Shown here: positions 1 to 7,664 of the stretch, piece by piece
Position numbering within the stretch: the stretch's first letter is position 1
How the letters are laid out: each line of letters begins with the position of its first letter
NCBI GenBank assembly: GCA_963506915.1
Contig: CAUORE010000008.1
Span: 1 to 59,067 of the forward strand
Direction: 5' to 3'
DNA length: 59,067 nucleotides
DNA from: JABCPE02 sp963506915
GTDB taxonomy: Bacteria > Bacteroidota > Bacteroidia > Flavobacteriales > Weeksellaceae
Program-made: the position numbers and the translations under genes
Notes under the pieces: generated by a model
What the model saw: the letters and a program-made list of their open reading frames with translations, nothing else
Database searches by the model: none
Told to the model about the DNA's origin: nothing

Positions 1-32
1 CTTTAAACTATTTTAGCTCAAAAATTTAATAT

Positions 33-380
33 ATGGCTTATAGTATAACACTTGCTAATAAAGTTCGCGAATATTTAGCCGAAATTCCTCATATTACGGT
101 GGAAGAAAAGGCGATGTTTGGTGGTTTGGCTTTCTTGGTGAATGACAAGATGTGCATCAACATAGGTGAGGACAGTCTGATGTGTAGGTTTGACCCTGAG
201 CAGACAGAAGAAATAGCCGAAAGGCACGGCTTCTCGCCAGTAGTAATGAGAGGAAAAGAGCTCAAGGGCTATTGCTATGTGGAAGAATGCAGATTTAAAA
301 CGAAAGAAGATTTCGTTTTTTGGTTGGAACTTTGTCTCGAATTTAACAGCAGGGCAAAAAGTTCTAAAAAAAGAAAATAA
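33..380 (+). CDS. TfoX/Sxy N-terminal domain protein
   Basis: A 115-residue protein with the TfoX N-terminal fold: the stretch EEKAMFGGLAFLVNDKM near residues 24-42, a conserved R before FDPEQ, and the late motif KGYCYVEE. Only the N-terminal domain is present; the C-terminal helix-hairpin domain of full TfoX/Sxy competence regulators is absent. Stand-alone proteins of this type are widespread and of unknown function, so no competence role should be assumed. The gene ends just before a strong hairpin shared with the converging gene. Family assignment is fairly sure; role is unknown. Confidence 0.8.
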   Translation: MAYSITLANKVREYLAEIPHITVEEKAMFGGLAFLVNDKMCINIGEDSLMCRFDPEQTEEIAERHGFSPVVMRGKELKGYCYVEECRFKTKEDFVFWLELCLEFNSRAKSSKKRK

Positions 381-402
381 ATACTATAAGTTTTTGAATA
401 GC

Positions 403-443
403 AAATCCCTGAACTTGCACCACACAAATTCAGGGATTTTTTT
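403..443. terminator. Bidirectional terminator
   Basis: An 11-bp inverted repeat (403-413 with 429-439) is followed by a T-run on the + strand and has A-rich sequence on the other side. It lies between the converging ends of the TfoX-like gene and the small minus-strand gene. Confidence 0.8.
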
Positions 444-444
444 G

Positions 445-601
445 TTATGATTCTTGGCTCTTCGCTTTTTCTATTTGTTTGTGAAGGGTTTTTAATTCTC
501 TTTTGAGTTTTCTTTCTTGGCGTTTGGCGCCTCGCAGAATTATTTTAGCCAATTTTCTTTGCTTTTTACTGATATTTTCATCAGAAGAAAACCAAGCATC
601 T
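445..601 (-). pseudogene. Out-of-frame C-terminal continuation of the 602-790 gene
   Basis: Read on the minus strand in the frame obtained by dropping one A from the A8 tract at 608-615, this stretch has no stop and encodes about 50 residues. It begins YKDAWFSSDENISKKQRK, continues with a strongly basic helical region, and stops at the TAA complementary to 445-447, directly beside the shared terminator. It therefore looks like the original C-terminus of the upstream small secreted protein, cut off by a one-base change in the homopolymer. Sequencing error, a real mutation, or slippage at A8 are all possible. Confidence 0.6.
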
Positions 602-790
602 TTATACTTTTTTTTCTAAAAATTCTTTGACTTCTTTCTTCAGTTTGATTGTTTTAGCGAGTTTCTTTTCCAATTTCTCATTTTCGGCTTGGAGCTGAGC
701 AAGTGTTGGGTTTTCTTCTTGAGTTTGAGCCACCGCAAAGCCTCCTAAAAAGAGCGTAAAAAGAACCGCTATCAAAAATCTTTTCTTCAT
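602..790 (-). CDS. Small secreted coiled-coil protein (frameshifted)
   Basis: A 62-residue product with a clear N-terminal signal peptide (MKKRFLIAVLFTLFLGGFAVAQ) of which the charged start, hydrophobic core and A-x-A-like site are visible, then a leucine/lysine/glutamate coiled coil (residues 28-60). The frame ends early right after a run of eight A residues on the coding strand (608-615). With seven A the protein would continue to 445 and be about 111 residues. A -7 element sits 22 nt upstream. Function is not recognised; the mature protein would be periplasmic or surface-located. Confidence 0.6.
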   Translation of the reverse strand: MKKRFLIAVLFTLFLGGFAVAQTQEENPTLAQLQAENEKLEKKLAKTIKLKKEVKEFLEKKV

Positions 791-812
791 TTTTTGACAT
801 TTTTAAAGGGCG

Positions 813-820
813 CAAAGATA
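813..820 (-). promoter_or_regulatory. Bacteroidota -7 element
   Basis: Minus-strand TATCTTTG, 22 nt upstream of the start codon at 790. It matches the TAnnTTTG consensus of the primary sigma factor in this phylum. Confidence 0.6.
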
Positions 821-878
821 ATGTTTTTTGTTATTCAGTTTTAATAATTTTGCACTGCCCTTTTTTATTTTGAAAAAA

Positions 879-1748
879 CTAAAAATTTGATTCATCATTA
901 ACTCGCTGAGTATTGATTCTAATTCTTCTCAGCCATAAACCAACGCCAAAATACAACAAGCAAGGAATAATCCCTGAAACGGGCGAAATGAGAATTTCTT
1001 TCCCTATTTCTATAAGGATATGTTTATCATATATCAGGCTGTTGATAGTGGCATCCTCTATGGCATGCATCCACACCCCAGACCATATTGACTTCGTAAG
1101 GCGGAAAAGTTCGGTATACATCACCGTCCACGAGGTGCAGCACACCAATGCCATTACGCAAAAAGTAACCTTATCATAAGGGAATACGGCAAATAGCTGT
1201 TCTGGCTTTAGAAAATAAAAGAAGTAAGGCCAATGCCATGAGCACCACACTACCCCCACGATGAGATAGAGCCACACATCTTTTATCTTCAAACTGAGCA
1301 AACGAGCCGTAAGATAGCCTCTCCAAGATGATTCTTCAAAGAAATTCTTTACAAATTCCGCCAATATAAAAATACCAAAACCACTGAGATAGTCTGCCCA
1401 ACGGATTTGAACTTTTAGCCAGCCAAAAAGCTCTCCTATAAGCAGGGTAAGGGCAATCACCACAGGATAAATAAGAACAGCCACACCATACCAACGGAGG
1501 TTTTTCTTGATAAGTGGACGCAATCCTGCATCACGCCAACCATCGCCCATAAAAGCGCGCAAAACTATCCAAGCCACCACAGGAGCAGCTATAAAAATAC
1601 CCATTCCGCTAGTGCCATTGCTGGTATCGCTGAAATCACCTGTTGTTTCTCCCGTAAGAGAATCTACCCATACGCCTACCCAGCCACAACTGAGGGCTAC
1701 GAGAATAAAAATACATAAATTCCGAATTGTTCGCGTTTGATTTTTCAT
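879..1748 (-). CDS. CPBP family intramembrane metalloprotease
   Basis: A 289-residue polytopic membrane protein with about eight hydrophobic segments. It carries the CPBP (CAAX-protease/bacteriocin-processing, Abi) signature: EExxxR at residues 138-143, a histidine in WHWPYFF near 172, and a third-motif histidine in WMHAIED near 228. These residues form the presumed metal/catalytic site facing the membrane interior. Family members process prenylated proteins or peptides or act in bacteriocin self-immunity; the substrate here cannot be predicted. It is divergent from the LuxR-type gene, separated by 84 bp, so the two could share control. Confidence 0.85.
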   Translation of the reverse strand: MKNQTRTIRNLCIFILVALSCGWVGVWVDSLTGETTGDFSDTSNGTSGMGIFIAAPVVAWIVLRAFMGDGWRDAGLRPLIKKNLRWYGVAVLIYPVVIALTLLIGELFGWLKVQIRWADYLSGFGIFILAEFVKNFFEESSWRGYLTARLLSLKIKDVWLYLIVGVVWCSWHWPYFFYFLKPEQLFAVFPYDKVTFCVMALVCCTSWTVMYTELFRLTKSIWSGVWMHAIEDATINSLIYDKHILIEIGKEILISPVSGIIPCLLYFGVGLWLRRIRINTQRVNDESNF

Positions 1749-1832
1749 CTTTAAAAATATTTATATAATTTTGGTGTAAAATTATTTCAACAAGTATCCT
1801 TCTCCAATACTGAATAATAACCATTTTTAAAG

Positions 1833-2474
1833 ATGAAAACTGATAAAAGCATAGAGGAAATCGCACAGGAACACCTTCCCTATATGAAAATCTTGGAACA
1901 AGCAGGAAGTTTCGCGGTTTTTCTGTCAGATAGATTTGGGCATTACTATTATGCAACTGAATATATCGATACACCTCAAGAGCTTGATATTGAGAAATTA
2001 GTACATCCCGATGATTTAGAGGTGGTAAAAAGAATTGATAAAAAGGTATGGGAGCTTTTGGATACACTCCCTGAGGAGGAAAAACTGACTTACAAATACA
2101 TCTATGAGCTGAGAGTATTGGAAAAAGGAAAATATGTACGAATGATTTATCAAATGCGTATATTGGCCTTTAAAGATGATAATTTCCTAGCAATGGGCAT
2201 CATAGACCTCGCTCCTGAACAATCGGCAAACACTTCTGTGCGTTTTCAGGTAAAAAATTGTCTTACTGATGAAATCGTACCTTTCGCGATAGAAAATGCT
2301 ACCGACACCCTACTCACTCCGCGCGAGAGAGAAGTTCTCGCCCTTGCTAAAGAAGGGATGTTAAGCAAAGAAATCTCCGAAAAACTCAACATCAGTGTCC
2401 ATACCGTAAACCGCCACAGACAAAATATCCTTGAAAAACTACAAGTGGATAATATCATAGAAGCCATAAGATAA
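1833..2474 (+). CDS. LuxR-type transcriptional regulator with PAS-like sensor
   Basis: A 213-residue regulator. Residues 161-213 form a GerE/LuxR helix-turn-helix (LTPREREVLALAKEG, then SVHTVNRHRQNILEKL). Residues about 15-130 look like a PAS sensor domain (VHPDDLEVV and an RVLEKGKYVRM strand) rather than a phosphorylatable receiver. The C-terminus stops immediately after AIR, where relatives commonly run on for several residues, so it may be slightly shortened. It is transcribed away from the CPBP protease and stands just before the immunity-like island. Target genes and ligand are unknown. Confidence 0.8.
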   Translation: MKTDKSIEEIAQEHLPYMKILEQAGSFAVFLSDRFGHYYYATEYIDTPQELDIEKLVHPDDLEVVKRIDKKVWELLDTLPEEEKLTYKYIYELRVLEKGKYVRMIYQMRILAFKDDNFLAMGIIDLAPEQSANTSVRFQVKNCLTDEIVPFAIENATDTLLTPREREVLALAKEGMLSKEISEKLNISVHTVNRHRQNILEKLQVDNIIEAIR

Positions 2475-2553
2475 TTGAGTCCTAATTTGTATCTTGAAAA
2501 TTCAAGTTAATGACAATGCCAAAGCTTTTTACTTAACTCATAAACAGATTACT

Positions 2554-3048
2554 ATGTATAATTTTAGCGAACTTGATGCCCTTATCGATCGGCTTTTGGA
2601 CAATGAAATTCAAGCCAATCACCTCCCTTATTATGTAGAACCAATGCTTGAAGGTTCTACTCTTATAGATTTGCTCAAAACTTATCTAAATGATGCCATT
2701 ACCCATAAAAATGCTGACCGTATAGAGTGTGCAGTCATTCTTGCAGGAAAATTGGGTGAGGATAAAAAGCTGTTGTCTCTATACGAACCCTTGCTTTTGG
2801 AGGATTGGCATCACAGTCATGAAGACCTTGTGGATATAATTGAATCTTACGGCAATGCCTCGAATGTAGCCACTTTACAGAAGGCTTTCAATCTCTCCCT
2901 GCCTTATATGGAGTATAACCATCATTATTCTTTTCACAGGAAGCTGCTCTATGCCATCCAAAAGTTAGCACCTCTGCAATTTGCCCAAATACATAAGGCA
3001 GTGAGGGATAAACTTTGTGTCACATTAAGAAAAGAAGCGTTTAAATGA
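2554..3048 (+). CDS. Hypothetical alpha-helical protein (immunity-like island)
   Basis: A mostly helical acidic protein of 164 residues when started at the ATG at 2554; the longer frame would need a TTG at 2494 and adds an uncharacteristic leader. It contains ADRIECAVILAGKLGEDKKL and HSHEDLVDIIESYGN, spaced like HEAT-type helical repeats found in some polymorphic-toxin immunity proteins. There is no signal peptide. It is followed after 7 nt by another small gene. I do not recognise a named family; an immunity role is inferred only from context and fold impression. Confidence 0.55.
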   Translation: MYNFSELDALIDRLLDNEIQANHLPYYVEPMLEGSTLIDLLKTYLNDAITHKNADRIECAVILAGKLGEDKKLLSLYEPLLLEDWHHSHEDLVDIIESYGNASNVATLQKAFNLSLPYMEYNHHYSFHRKLLYAIQKLAPLQFAQIHKAVRDKLCVTLRKEAFK

Positions 3049-3055
3049 TAACATT

Positions 3056-3394
3056 ATGACCTCAGACGAATTTGCAAAGAATTTTTATCTTGAAAAACTA
3101 AATTTTCTAAAATCCTGCTTTGAAGAGCAGCCTAAATATCCTAGTGCTGTAAATACTAAAATAAAAGAAATGACGCTCGACAGCACTCAGCAAGAGCAGC
3201 TAAAAGAAGTAATAGACACACTCTTGACAGATGTATTTTACAGCGTTCTATTAGGTTTAGATGGCGAAAATCCCATAGGCAACACCCAGCAAACTTACAA
3301 AATATACGATGAAGAAGGCAATCTTATTTCTGATTGTGGCGAATTAGAAATCAGTGCTTATGAATACTTTCACGAGCGTAAATATGAAATTTAA
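3056..3394 (+). CDS. Hypothetical protein (immunity-like island)
   Basis: A 112-residue, acidic cytosolic-looking protein starting at ATG 3056, only 7 nt after the preceding stop, so probably cotranscribed with it. The second half reads as beta strands (YKIYDEEGNLISDCGELEIS) after a helical first half. No family is recognised. Similar small standalone proteins are typical of immunity-gene arrays in Bacteroidota, which is the only functional hint. Confidence 0.5.
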   Translation: MTSDEFAKNFYLEKLNFLKSCFEEQPKYPSAVNTKIKEMTLDSTQQEQLKEVIDTLLTDVFYSVLLGLDGENPIGNTQQTYKIYDEEGNLISDCGELEISAYEYFHERKYEI

Positions 3395-3434
3395 ATTCTT
3401 GAAAACAATTTAAATTTTTTCATCGGTTAATTAG

Positions 3435-3442
3435 TATCTTTG
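3435..3442 (+). promoter_or_regulatory. Bacteroidota -7 element
   Basis: TATCTTTG, 19 nt before the start codon at 3462. It marks a new transcription unit inside the island. Confidence 0.6.
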
Positions 3443-3461
3443 TTTCATATTAAAAATAAAA

Positions 3462-3689
3462 ATGACATCACTCATTACTCAAAAAGACCAAATCATCGCA
3501 CAAATGCGAGCTGAACTCTTGGCTACCGCAACAGAAGACCGCTACTATACAGAAGAAAATATAACTGACTGTAAAACTCATTTGGAGGCTTTCTTAGCGC
3601 AATTGGAAAAGGCTGACCAAGCCACTGATAAACAGACCTACCTTACCGAAGCTATACAAACTGTTTGTGAGCAACTCTCTAGTTTTAAC
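3462..3689 (+). repeat. 228-bp direct repeat, copy A
   Basis: This segment is closely similar, base for base without indels, to 4228-4455. Both encode the same roughly 76-residue N-terminal module beginning with (S/R)xITQKDQIIAQMRAELLA. Downstream of the module the two copies diverge completely. Confidence 0.85.
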
Positions 3690-3701
3690 AATAAAAGATG
3701 A
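3462..3701 (+). CDS. Truncated N-terminal module protein (paralogue of 4228 gene)
   Basis: A 79-residue product that is nearly identical to the first 76 residues of the 370-residue protein encoded at 4228 and then stops after NNKR. The module is helical (ITQKDQIIAQMRAELLATAT; HLEAFLAQLEKADQ; YLTEAIQTVCEQL). Its stop overlaps the start of the next gene in an ATGA arrangement, suggesting translational coupling. It is either a decayed duplicate whose C-terminal domain was replaced, or a free helical adaptor. It has its own -7 element. Confidence 0.55.
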   Translation: MTSLITQKDQIIAQMRAELLATATEDRYYTEENITDCKTHLEAFLAQLEKADQATDKQTYLTEAIQTVCEQLSSFNNKR

Positions 3702-4222
3702 TACAAAAGGCTTTTCCCTCTTATTTGCATAAAGAAGCTACTAAAATAGCAGATTTTCTACAGCAAAATGATCATAAAGACTTCAAAATTATAGGGGGGG
3801 AAGTCGTCTATCTCAATGGGGAATCTTTAGAGTTACCTCAAAGAGTCTATTTTGGGGAATACAATACCCAAAGTCTGACTTTAGTTCAAGAACAAATGCT
3901 TAATTGCTTGTATTTGTGTCATTGCAACGGTCACTTAAGAGAACATTATCTAAGAGAATTGTTGATTGTAAAAGAGGATTTCACCTTGCCCTTTATTGCC
4001 AAACTTTTTGGTGATTATGTCATAGAAATATTAGAAATACTCCAGAGCGAACTTCCTAATGATACTCGTGATAAATTAAGGGATTTCTTTCGTGAAAATT
4101 CTCTCTATCAAAAGCGTATAGAGAGCCGTATTGCCAGTTATTGGGATCTTTTCTATCGGAATGTTTATCCTGATTTTAAAAAATATGTAGGTTACCAATT
4201 ATTTCAAACAACCATAAAATAA
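3698..4222 (+). CDS. Hypothetical protein with G7 tract
   Basis: A 174-residue protein overlapping the preceding stop by 4 nt. It is helical in its second half (ITKLF-type segments, IVILEILQ-like pattern, then DLFYRNVYPDFKKYVGYQ). The early beta segment IIGGEVVYLNGESLELP is encoded across a run of seven G at 3794-3800, unusual in this AT-rich DNA. No named family is recognised. It sits exactly where the 4228 gene has its large C-terminal region, so the downstream parts of the two module copies differ entirely. Immunity-like role is inferred from context only. Confidence 0.5.
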   Translation: MIQKAFPSYLHKEATKIADFLQQNDHKDFKIIGGEVVYLNGESLELPQRVYFGEYNTQSLTLVQEQMLNCLYLCHCNGHLREHYLRELLIVKEDFTLPFIAKLFGDYVIEILEILQSELPNDTRDKLRDFFRENSLYQKRIESRIASYWDLFYRNVYPDFKKYVGYQLFQTTIK

Positions 4223-4227
4223 CAGAT

Positions 4228-4455
4228 ATGACCAGATTCATTACTCAAAAAGACCAAATCATCGCACAAATGCGAGCTGAACTCTTGGCTACCGCGACAG
4301 AAGAACGCTATTATACAGAAGAAAATATAACCGATTGCAACGCTCATTTGGAGGTTTTCTTGGCTCAATTGGAAAAGGCTGACCAAGCTCCTGATAAGCA
4401 GACTTACCTTGCAGAAGCTATACAAACCATTTGTGAGCAACTATCTTCCTTTAAC
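4228..4455 (+). repeat. 228-bp direct repeat, copy B
   Basis: Second copy of the module described at 3462-3689; here it forms the N-terminus of a 370-residue protein. Confidence 0.85.
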
Positions 4456-5340
4456 AATCCTGAGGAAGAAGAAATGCCTGAGTTTCTCTGGGGGTTTCTT
4501 TACAATGGTTATACAGTGGAACTTTCTAACTTTATCCGCGAAGCCGCTTTGGCGTATGGTTTTGAAACACCAGCACCTACGGTAATTGTGCTAAATAATT
4601 GCAGCGTGGAAATAGATGATTTTGATTGGTTTTCAGTAGTATTAGGAAATGAGGAAGACAATTTTGTATGTTTGGAATACGACCCTAAAACACATCAATA
4701 TTTCTATGATGAAAACCCCTACGGAGACGCTTATCCTCTACCTCTTTACAATGTGCAAGTAAATGCGGATTATAGCGAATTATCCTTTGAAGTGCTTTCA
4801 AAATGGAAAATAGAACGCTTTCAGTTCTTGGCTCAATATCCATCGGACAAGATATGGATTAAAGCTGTTTACGATCTTCACACCAAAAAAAACCTCTTAA
4901 ATAGGCGAGAAAAGCACTGGAGCACGATTACATTCGGAACAGAAAAAGGCAAAATCATCGAACTAAGAACTACTCAATATGACAATGAAGGGGATATAAT
5001 CCCTTCTGCTGAAGAAGGCGGTGGTTTTAGTGTTTTTACTATGGGAATTAATAATGAAAACAAATTACAAAGTCGCAATGAAATTGCCGATACAAAGATT
5101 TTGTTTGAAAAGACATTCTTTAGAGATGCCCGCGAAGAAGAATGGCGACTCTATGAACTTCAAAATATCACTATACAAAACGGGATAGTAACGATTACTT
5201 CTACAGATGAGGTCATAACTCGTGACGAAAATTGGCAACTGATAAGAGGAAATATTGCTCCTGTAAGTCTCTGCTATGAACTCAAAAACAGTGACTTCGT
5301 ATTGAATTTCATTCAAAAGGTTATAGAGACAATAAACTAA
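4228..5340 (+). CDS. Hypothetical two-part protein (immunity-like island)
   Basis: A 370-residue acidic protein. Residues 1-76 are the helical module shared with the 3462 gene, joined by an acidic linker (NPEEEEMPEF) to a mixed alpha/beta region. That region includes WGFLYNGYTVELSNFIREAA, a FDWFSVVLGNEEDNFVCLEY strand pair, and a C-terminal beta-rich part (residues about 225-370). No signal peptide, membrane segment or catalytic motif stands out. No family is recognised. Start ATG lies 5 nt after the preceding stop, so it is probably in the same operon. Confidence 0.55.
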   Translation: MTRFITQKDQIIAQMRAELLATATEERYYTEENITDCNAHLEVFLAQLEKADQAPDKQTYLAEAIQTICEQLSSFNNPEEEEMPEFLWGFLYNGYTVELSNFIREAALAYGFETPAPTVIVLNNCSVEIDDFDWFSVVLGNEEDNFVCLEYDPKTHQYFYDENPYGDAYPLPLYNVQVNADYSELSFEVLSKWKIERFQFLAQYPSDKIWIKAVYDLHTKKNLLNRREKHWSTITFGTEKGKIIELRTTQYDNEGDIIPSAEEGGGFSVFTMGINNENKLQSRNEIADTKILFEKTFFRDAREEEWRLYELQNITIQNGIVTITSTDEVITRDENWQLIRGNIAPVSLCYELKNSDFVLNFIQKVIETIN

Positions 5341-5380
5341 TTATCATCGTTTTGGTTTTATAAACTAAATAGAAACAAAC

Positions 5381-5767
5381 ATGAAACAGAAATTGCGCAA
5401 ATTGATTCATAAAGACAAAGAGTATTTGTATAGAATAAATACAGTCTACAACACGAAAAAAGATAACACCTCTCTGCTCTCTGTGCGTATCTTTTTGGAA
5501 GGAGAAAAAAACACGCCTTTATGTATCGATTTCATCACCATTGATGATAAATACATGGGACAGCCTCTCAATGGCAATATCATTTTACTGAACAAAAACA
5601 CACAAACCAAAGAAACCATAAACCTCAACGAGCCCAAATATATCCCAAAACTTATTGACTGGGGAGAGGAGCAAGGCTGGAAAGGAGATAACAAAATCCC
5701 GCCACTAAACGGACTTCTTTTCTTGGAGCTTTTAGGGTATGATATTGCTCCCATACAAACCGACTGA
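5381..5767 (+). CDS. Hypothetical small beta-rich protein
   Basis: A 128-residue protein starting at ATG 5381, 40 nt after the preceding gene. Basic N-terminus (KQKLRKLIHKDKEYLYRI) resembles the start of many short immunity-like proteins in which a leading helix or strand precedes a compact beta sheet. It ends with a conserved-looking hydrophobic helix (LLFLELLGYDIAP). No named family is recognised; it belongs to the same accessory array by position and composition. Confidence 0.5.
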   Translation: MKQKLRKLIHKDKEYLYRINTVYNTKKDNTSLLSVRIFLEGEKNTPLCIDFITIDDKYMGQPLNGNIILLNKNTQTKETINLNEPKYIPKLIDWGEEQGWKGDNKIPPLNGLLFLELLGYDIAPIQTD

Positions 5768-5800
5768 AAAGCCTGCACTACTAGTCTGAGTTATTTTTCA

Positions 5801-5829
5801 TTGTTAATTCATTGATTTTTATATCTTTG
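5801..5829 (+). promoter_or_regulatory. Promoter of the duplicated DUF2262-SMI1 block
   Basis: TTG at 5801-5803 and TATCTTTG at 5822-5829, 18 nt apart. The leader to the start codon at 5929 is about 95 nt. Confidence 0.6.
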
Positions 5830-5901
5830 CGTTACAACATAAATGTATTGAAATTAATATTATTTTTTATTATTTCCACTTTTTCTTTGGTATTAAACCT
5901 T

Positions 5902-6619
5902 TTTAAACAAAATTAAAATCAAGTTCTTATGAAACAATATAAAATTAAAGATTTTACACAGCACACTGACGACCCTACTTCTTATGATGGGACGGTGGTT
6001 ATCAATGGAGAAGAATTAAGGGTGGACATCATTCTTGAAGATGAAGGTGACACTGAAAAGATAGAACAGCAGATGAACACCTTTATCAGTGAGATAGACA
6101 CCCTATCACAAAAAGCAAAAGAATGTATTGCTAATGAATTTTTAGACCTCTACAATGATAATTGGCGTTTCGGCGATGATGACGAAGATGATCCCGATAA
6201 ACCTGAACTTACTAAAGAGGAATTTATGGAAGCCCTTAGCTTGCAGAGTCTCTTGTTTTACAGCGAGGATGTAGAAGTCTTCTTTGATGACAACGATATG
6301 TTCTTAGGACACTCACTTATCGCCTCAGACTTTGATGGTGAGAATTTCAATAATGCCCAAATGTTTGGTTAGAATAATTGATTGAAAATGATTTTAGAAA
6401 CTATCATTATCCATTACAGAAATCGTTTAGCCTCATTACCCGATGCCATACTCATAGGCGAAATCCCCAAAGGTGCTGAAAGTATTCCACAAAAGGTGTC
6501 ACAATACATAGCCCCTGTGCATAGTGCTTTTTTAAAGCTTTGTAATGGCGGGTCTTTTGGCGATATCATTCTGTGGAGTGTAGAGGAGCTGTTGGAAAAC
6601 CAATATCGTGTCCCTGCAG
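5902..6619 (+). repeat. Tandem duplication, unit 1 (DUF2262 + SMI1 genes)
   Basis: About 720 bp that recur immediately downstream at 6621-7349. The unit carries 27 bp of upstream sequence, a DUF2262-like gene and the N-terminal half of an SMI1/KNR4-like gene. The join at about 6620 falls inside the SMI1-like gene, which is thereby truncated in this copy. Confidence 0.85.
5929..6372 (+). CDS. DUF2262-like protein, copy 1
   Basis: A 147-residue acidic protein. The layout fits DUF2262: a short strand-rich N-terminus (SYDGTVVINGEELRV), a helix with W (LYNDNWRFGDD), the TKEEFMEALSLQSL helix, and the terminal signature DDNDMFLGHSLIAS followed by DGENFNNAQMFG. DUF2262 proteins are uncharacterised but occur often next to SUKH-type proteins in immunity arrays. 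The gene begins with a long leader and is followed after 15 nt by an SMI1/KNR4-like gene. It was duplicated in tandem with that partner. Confidence 0.65.
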   Translation: MKQYKIKDFTQHTDDPTSYDGTVVINGEELRVDIILEDEGDTEKIEQQMNTFISEIDTLSQKAKECIANEFLDLYNDNWRFGDDDEDDPDKPELTKEEFMEALSLQSLLFYSEDVEVFFDDNDMFLGHSLIASDFDGENFNNAQMFG

Positions 6620-6651
6620 ATTTAAACCAAATTAAAATCAAGTTCTTATGA
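6388..6651 (+). pseudogene. Truncated SMI1/KNR4-like (SUKH) gene, copy 1
   Basis: Starts at ATG 6388 and matches the first 74 or so residues of the full copy at 7117, including the SUKH hallmark LCNGGSFGDIILWS. It then runs into duplicated upstream sequence after RVPA and ends with the junk tail DLNQIKIKFL. The conserved C-terminal half of the fold is missing, so it is probably inactive. The break is the junction of the tandem duplication. Confidence 0.7.
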
Positions 6652-7349
6652 AACAATATAAAATTAAAGATTTTACACAGCACACTGATGATCCTACTTC
6701 TTATGATGGGACGGTGGTTATCAATGGAGAAGAATTAAGGGTGGAAATCATTCTTGAAGATGAAGGCGACACTGAAAAGATAGAACAGCAGATGAACACC
6801 TTTTTCAGTGAGATAGACTCCCTATCACAAAAAGCAAAAGAATGTATTGCTGAGAAATATTTAGAACTCTACAATGACAACTGGCGTTTTGGCGATGATG
6901 ACAAGGATGATGAAGACAAACCTGAGCTTACTAAAGAACAATTTATAGAAGCCCTTAGCTTGCGAAGTTTCTTGTTTTACAGTGAGGATGTAGAAATTTT
7001 CTTTGATAATAATGATATATTCTTGGGACACTCATTTATCGCCTCAGACTTTGATGGTGAGAATTTTAATGATGCCGAAATATGCCCAACTATTTGGTTA
7101 GAATAATTGATTGAAAATGAGCTTAGAAACTATCATTATCCATTACAGAAATCGTTTAGCCTCATTACCCGATGCCATACTTATAGGCGAAATCCCCGAA
7201 GGTGCTAAAAGTATTCCCCCACAAATGCTAAAATACATAGCCCCCGTGCATAGTGCTTTTTTAAAGCTTTGCAATGGCGGGTCTTTTGGCGATATCATTC
7301 TGTGGAGCGTAGAGGAGCTGTTGGAAAACCAATATCGCGTTCCTGCCGA
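6621..7349 (+). repeat. Tandem duplication, unit 2
   Basis: Second copy of the block at 5902-6619. The offset is 719 bp at the DUF2262 start but 729 bp at the SMI1 start, because of a 10-bp insertion near 7073-7090 at the end of the DUF2262-like gene. Confidence 0.85.
6648..7106 (+). CDS. DUF2262-like protein, copy 2 (altered C-terminus)
   Basis: A 152-residue paralogue of the 5929 product, with scattered substitutions (for example AEKYLELYNDNW for ANEFLDLYNDNW). It diverges at the very end. A 10-bp insertion containing ATGCCCAACT shifts the frame, so the last residues become ICPTIWLE in place of the conserved MFG ending. Whether the altered tail is functional is unclear. It lies 10 nt before the full-length SMI1-like gene. 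Confidence 0.65.
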   Translation: MKQYKIKDFTQHTDDPTSYDGTVVINGEELRVEIILEDEGDTEKIEQQMNTFFSEIDSLSQKAKECIAEKYLELYNDNWRFGDDDKDDEDKPELTKEQFIEALSLRSFLFYSEDVEIFFDNNDIFLGHSFIASDFDGENFNDAEICPTIWLE

Positions 7350-7587
7350 ACAGCCTTCTTGGTATGAAATAGGGCAGCTTTTGTATGAGCCACTTTTCCT
7401 TGATAAACATACCCAATCCGTGATATTTCCTGCCAATGTTTATGAAGGCATTGAAGGCATTGAGGTAGATTTTGATACTTTTGTAAGAGAATATATTTTT
7501 GGGAACAAATACAAAGAAAAAATTATAGGCTATGACAATGAGGATGATGATTGGTCGGCATTTTTAAGCGATTCTTCTATAAGTTAA
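7117..7587 (+). CDS. SMI1/KNR4 (SUKH superfamily) protein
   Basis: A 156-residue protein with the SUKH pattern: an N-terminal helix, the proline-containing IAPVHSAFLKLCNGGSFGDIILWSVEEL core (residues about 45-72), and a C-terminal acidic region ending in DNEDDDWSAFL. SUKH proteins are the most common class of immunity proteins against secreted nuclease and deaminase toxins. No toxin gene is nearby. The ATG at 7117 is preferred over the TTG at 7111. It is the intact member of the duplicated pair. Confidence 0.7.
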   Translation: MSLETIIIHYRNRLASLPDAILIGEIPEGAKSIPPQMLKYIAPVHSAFLKLCNGGSFGDIILWSVEELLENQYRVPAEQPSWYEIGQLLYEPLFLDKHTQSVIFPANVYEGIEGIEVDFDTFVREYIFGNKYKEKIIGYDNEDDDWSAFLSDSSIS

Positions 7588-7664
7588 ACTTTTATATAGA
7601 CAAGCTAAAAAATGGTGTCAGCAGGAATGAAATACGAAGTAAAACAAATCTTAGAAATTATAGT

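Noticed and set aside
1636..2067. A 143-residue minus-strand open frame spanning the CPBP-LuxR intergenic region
   Set aside because: It overlaps two well-supported genes on both sides and has no recognisable domain or start context.
2494..2553. TTG start extending the first island gene
   Set aside because: The extra 20 residues have no domain or signal character, and an ATG is available at 2554.
5902..7349. Transposon or insertion sequence as the cause of the duplication
   Set aside because: There are no terminal inverted repeats, target duplications or transposase frames; simple tandem duplication is sufficient.
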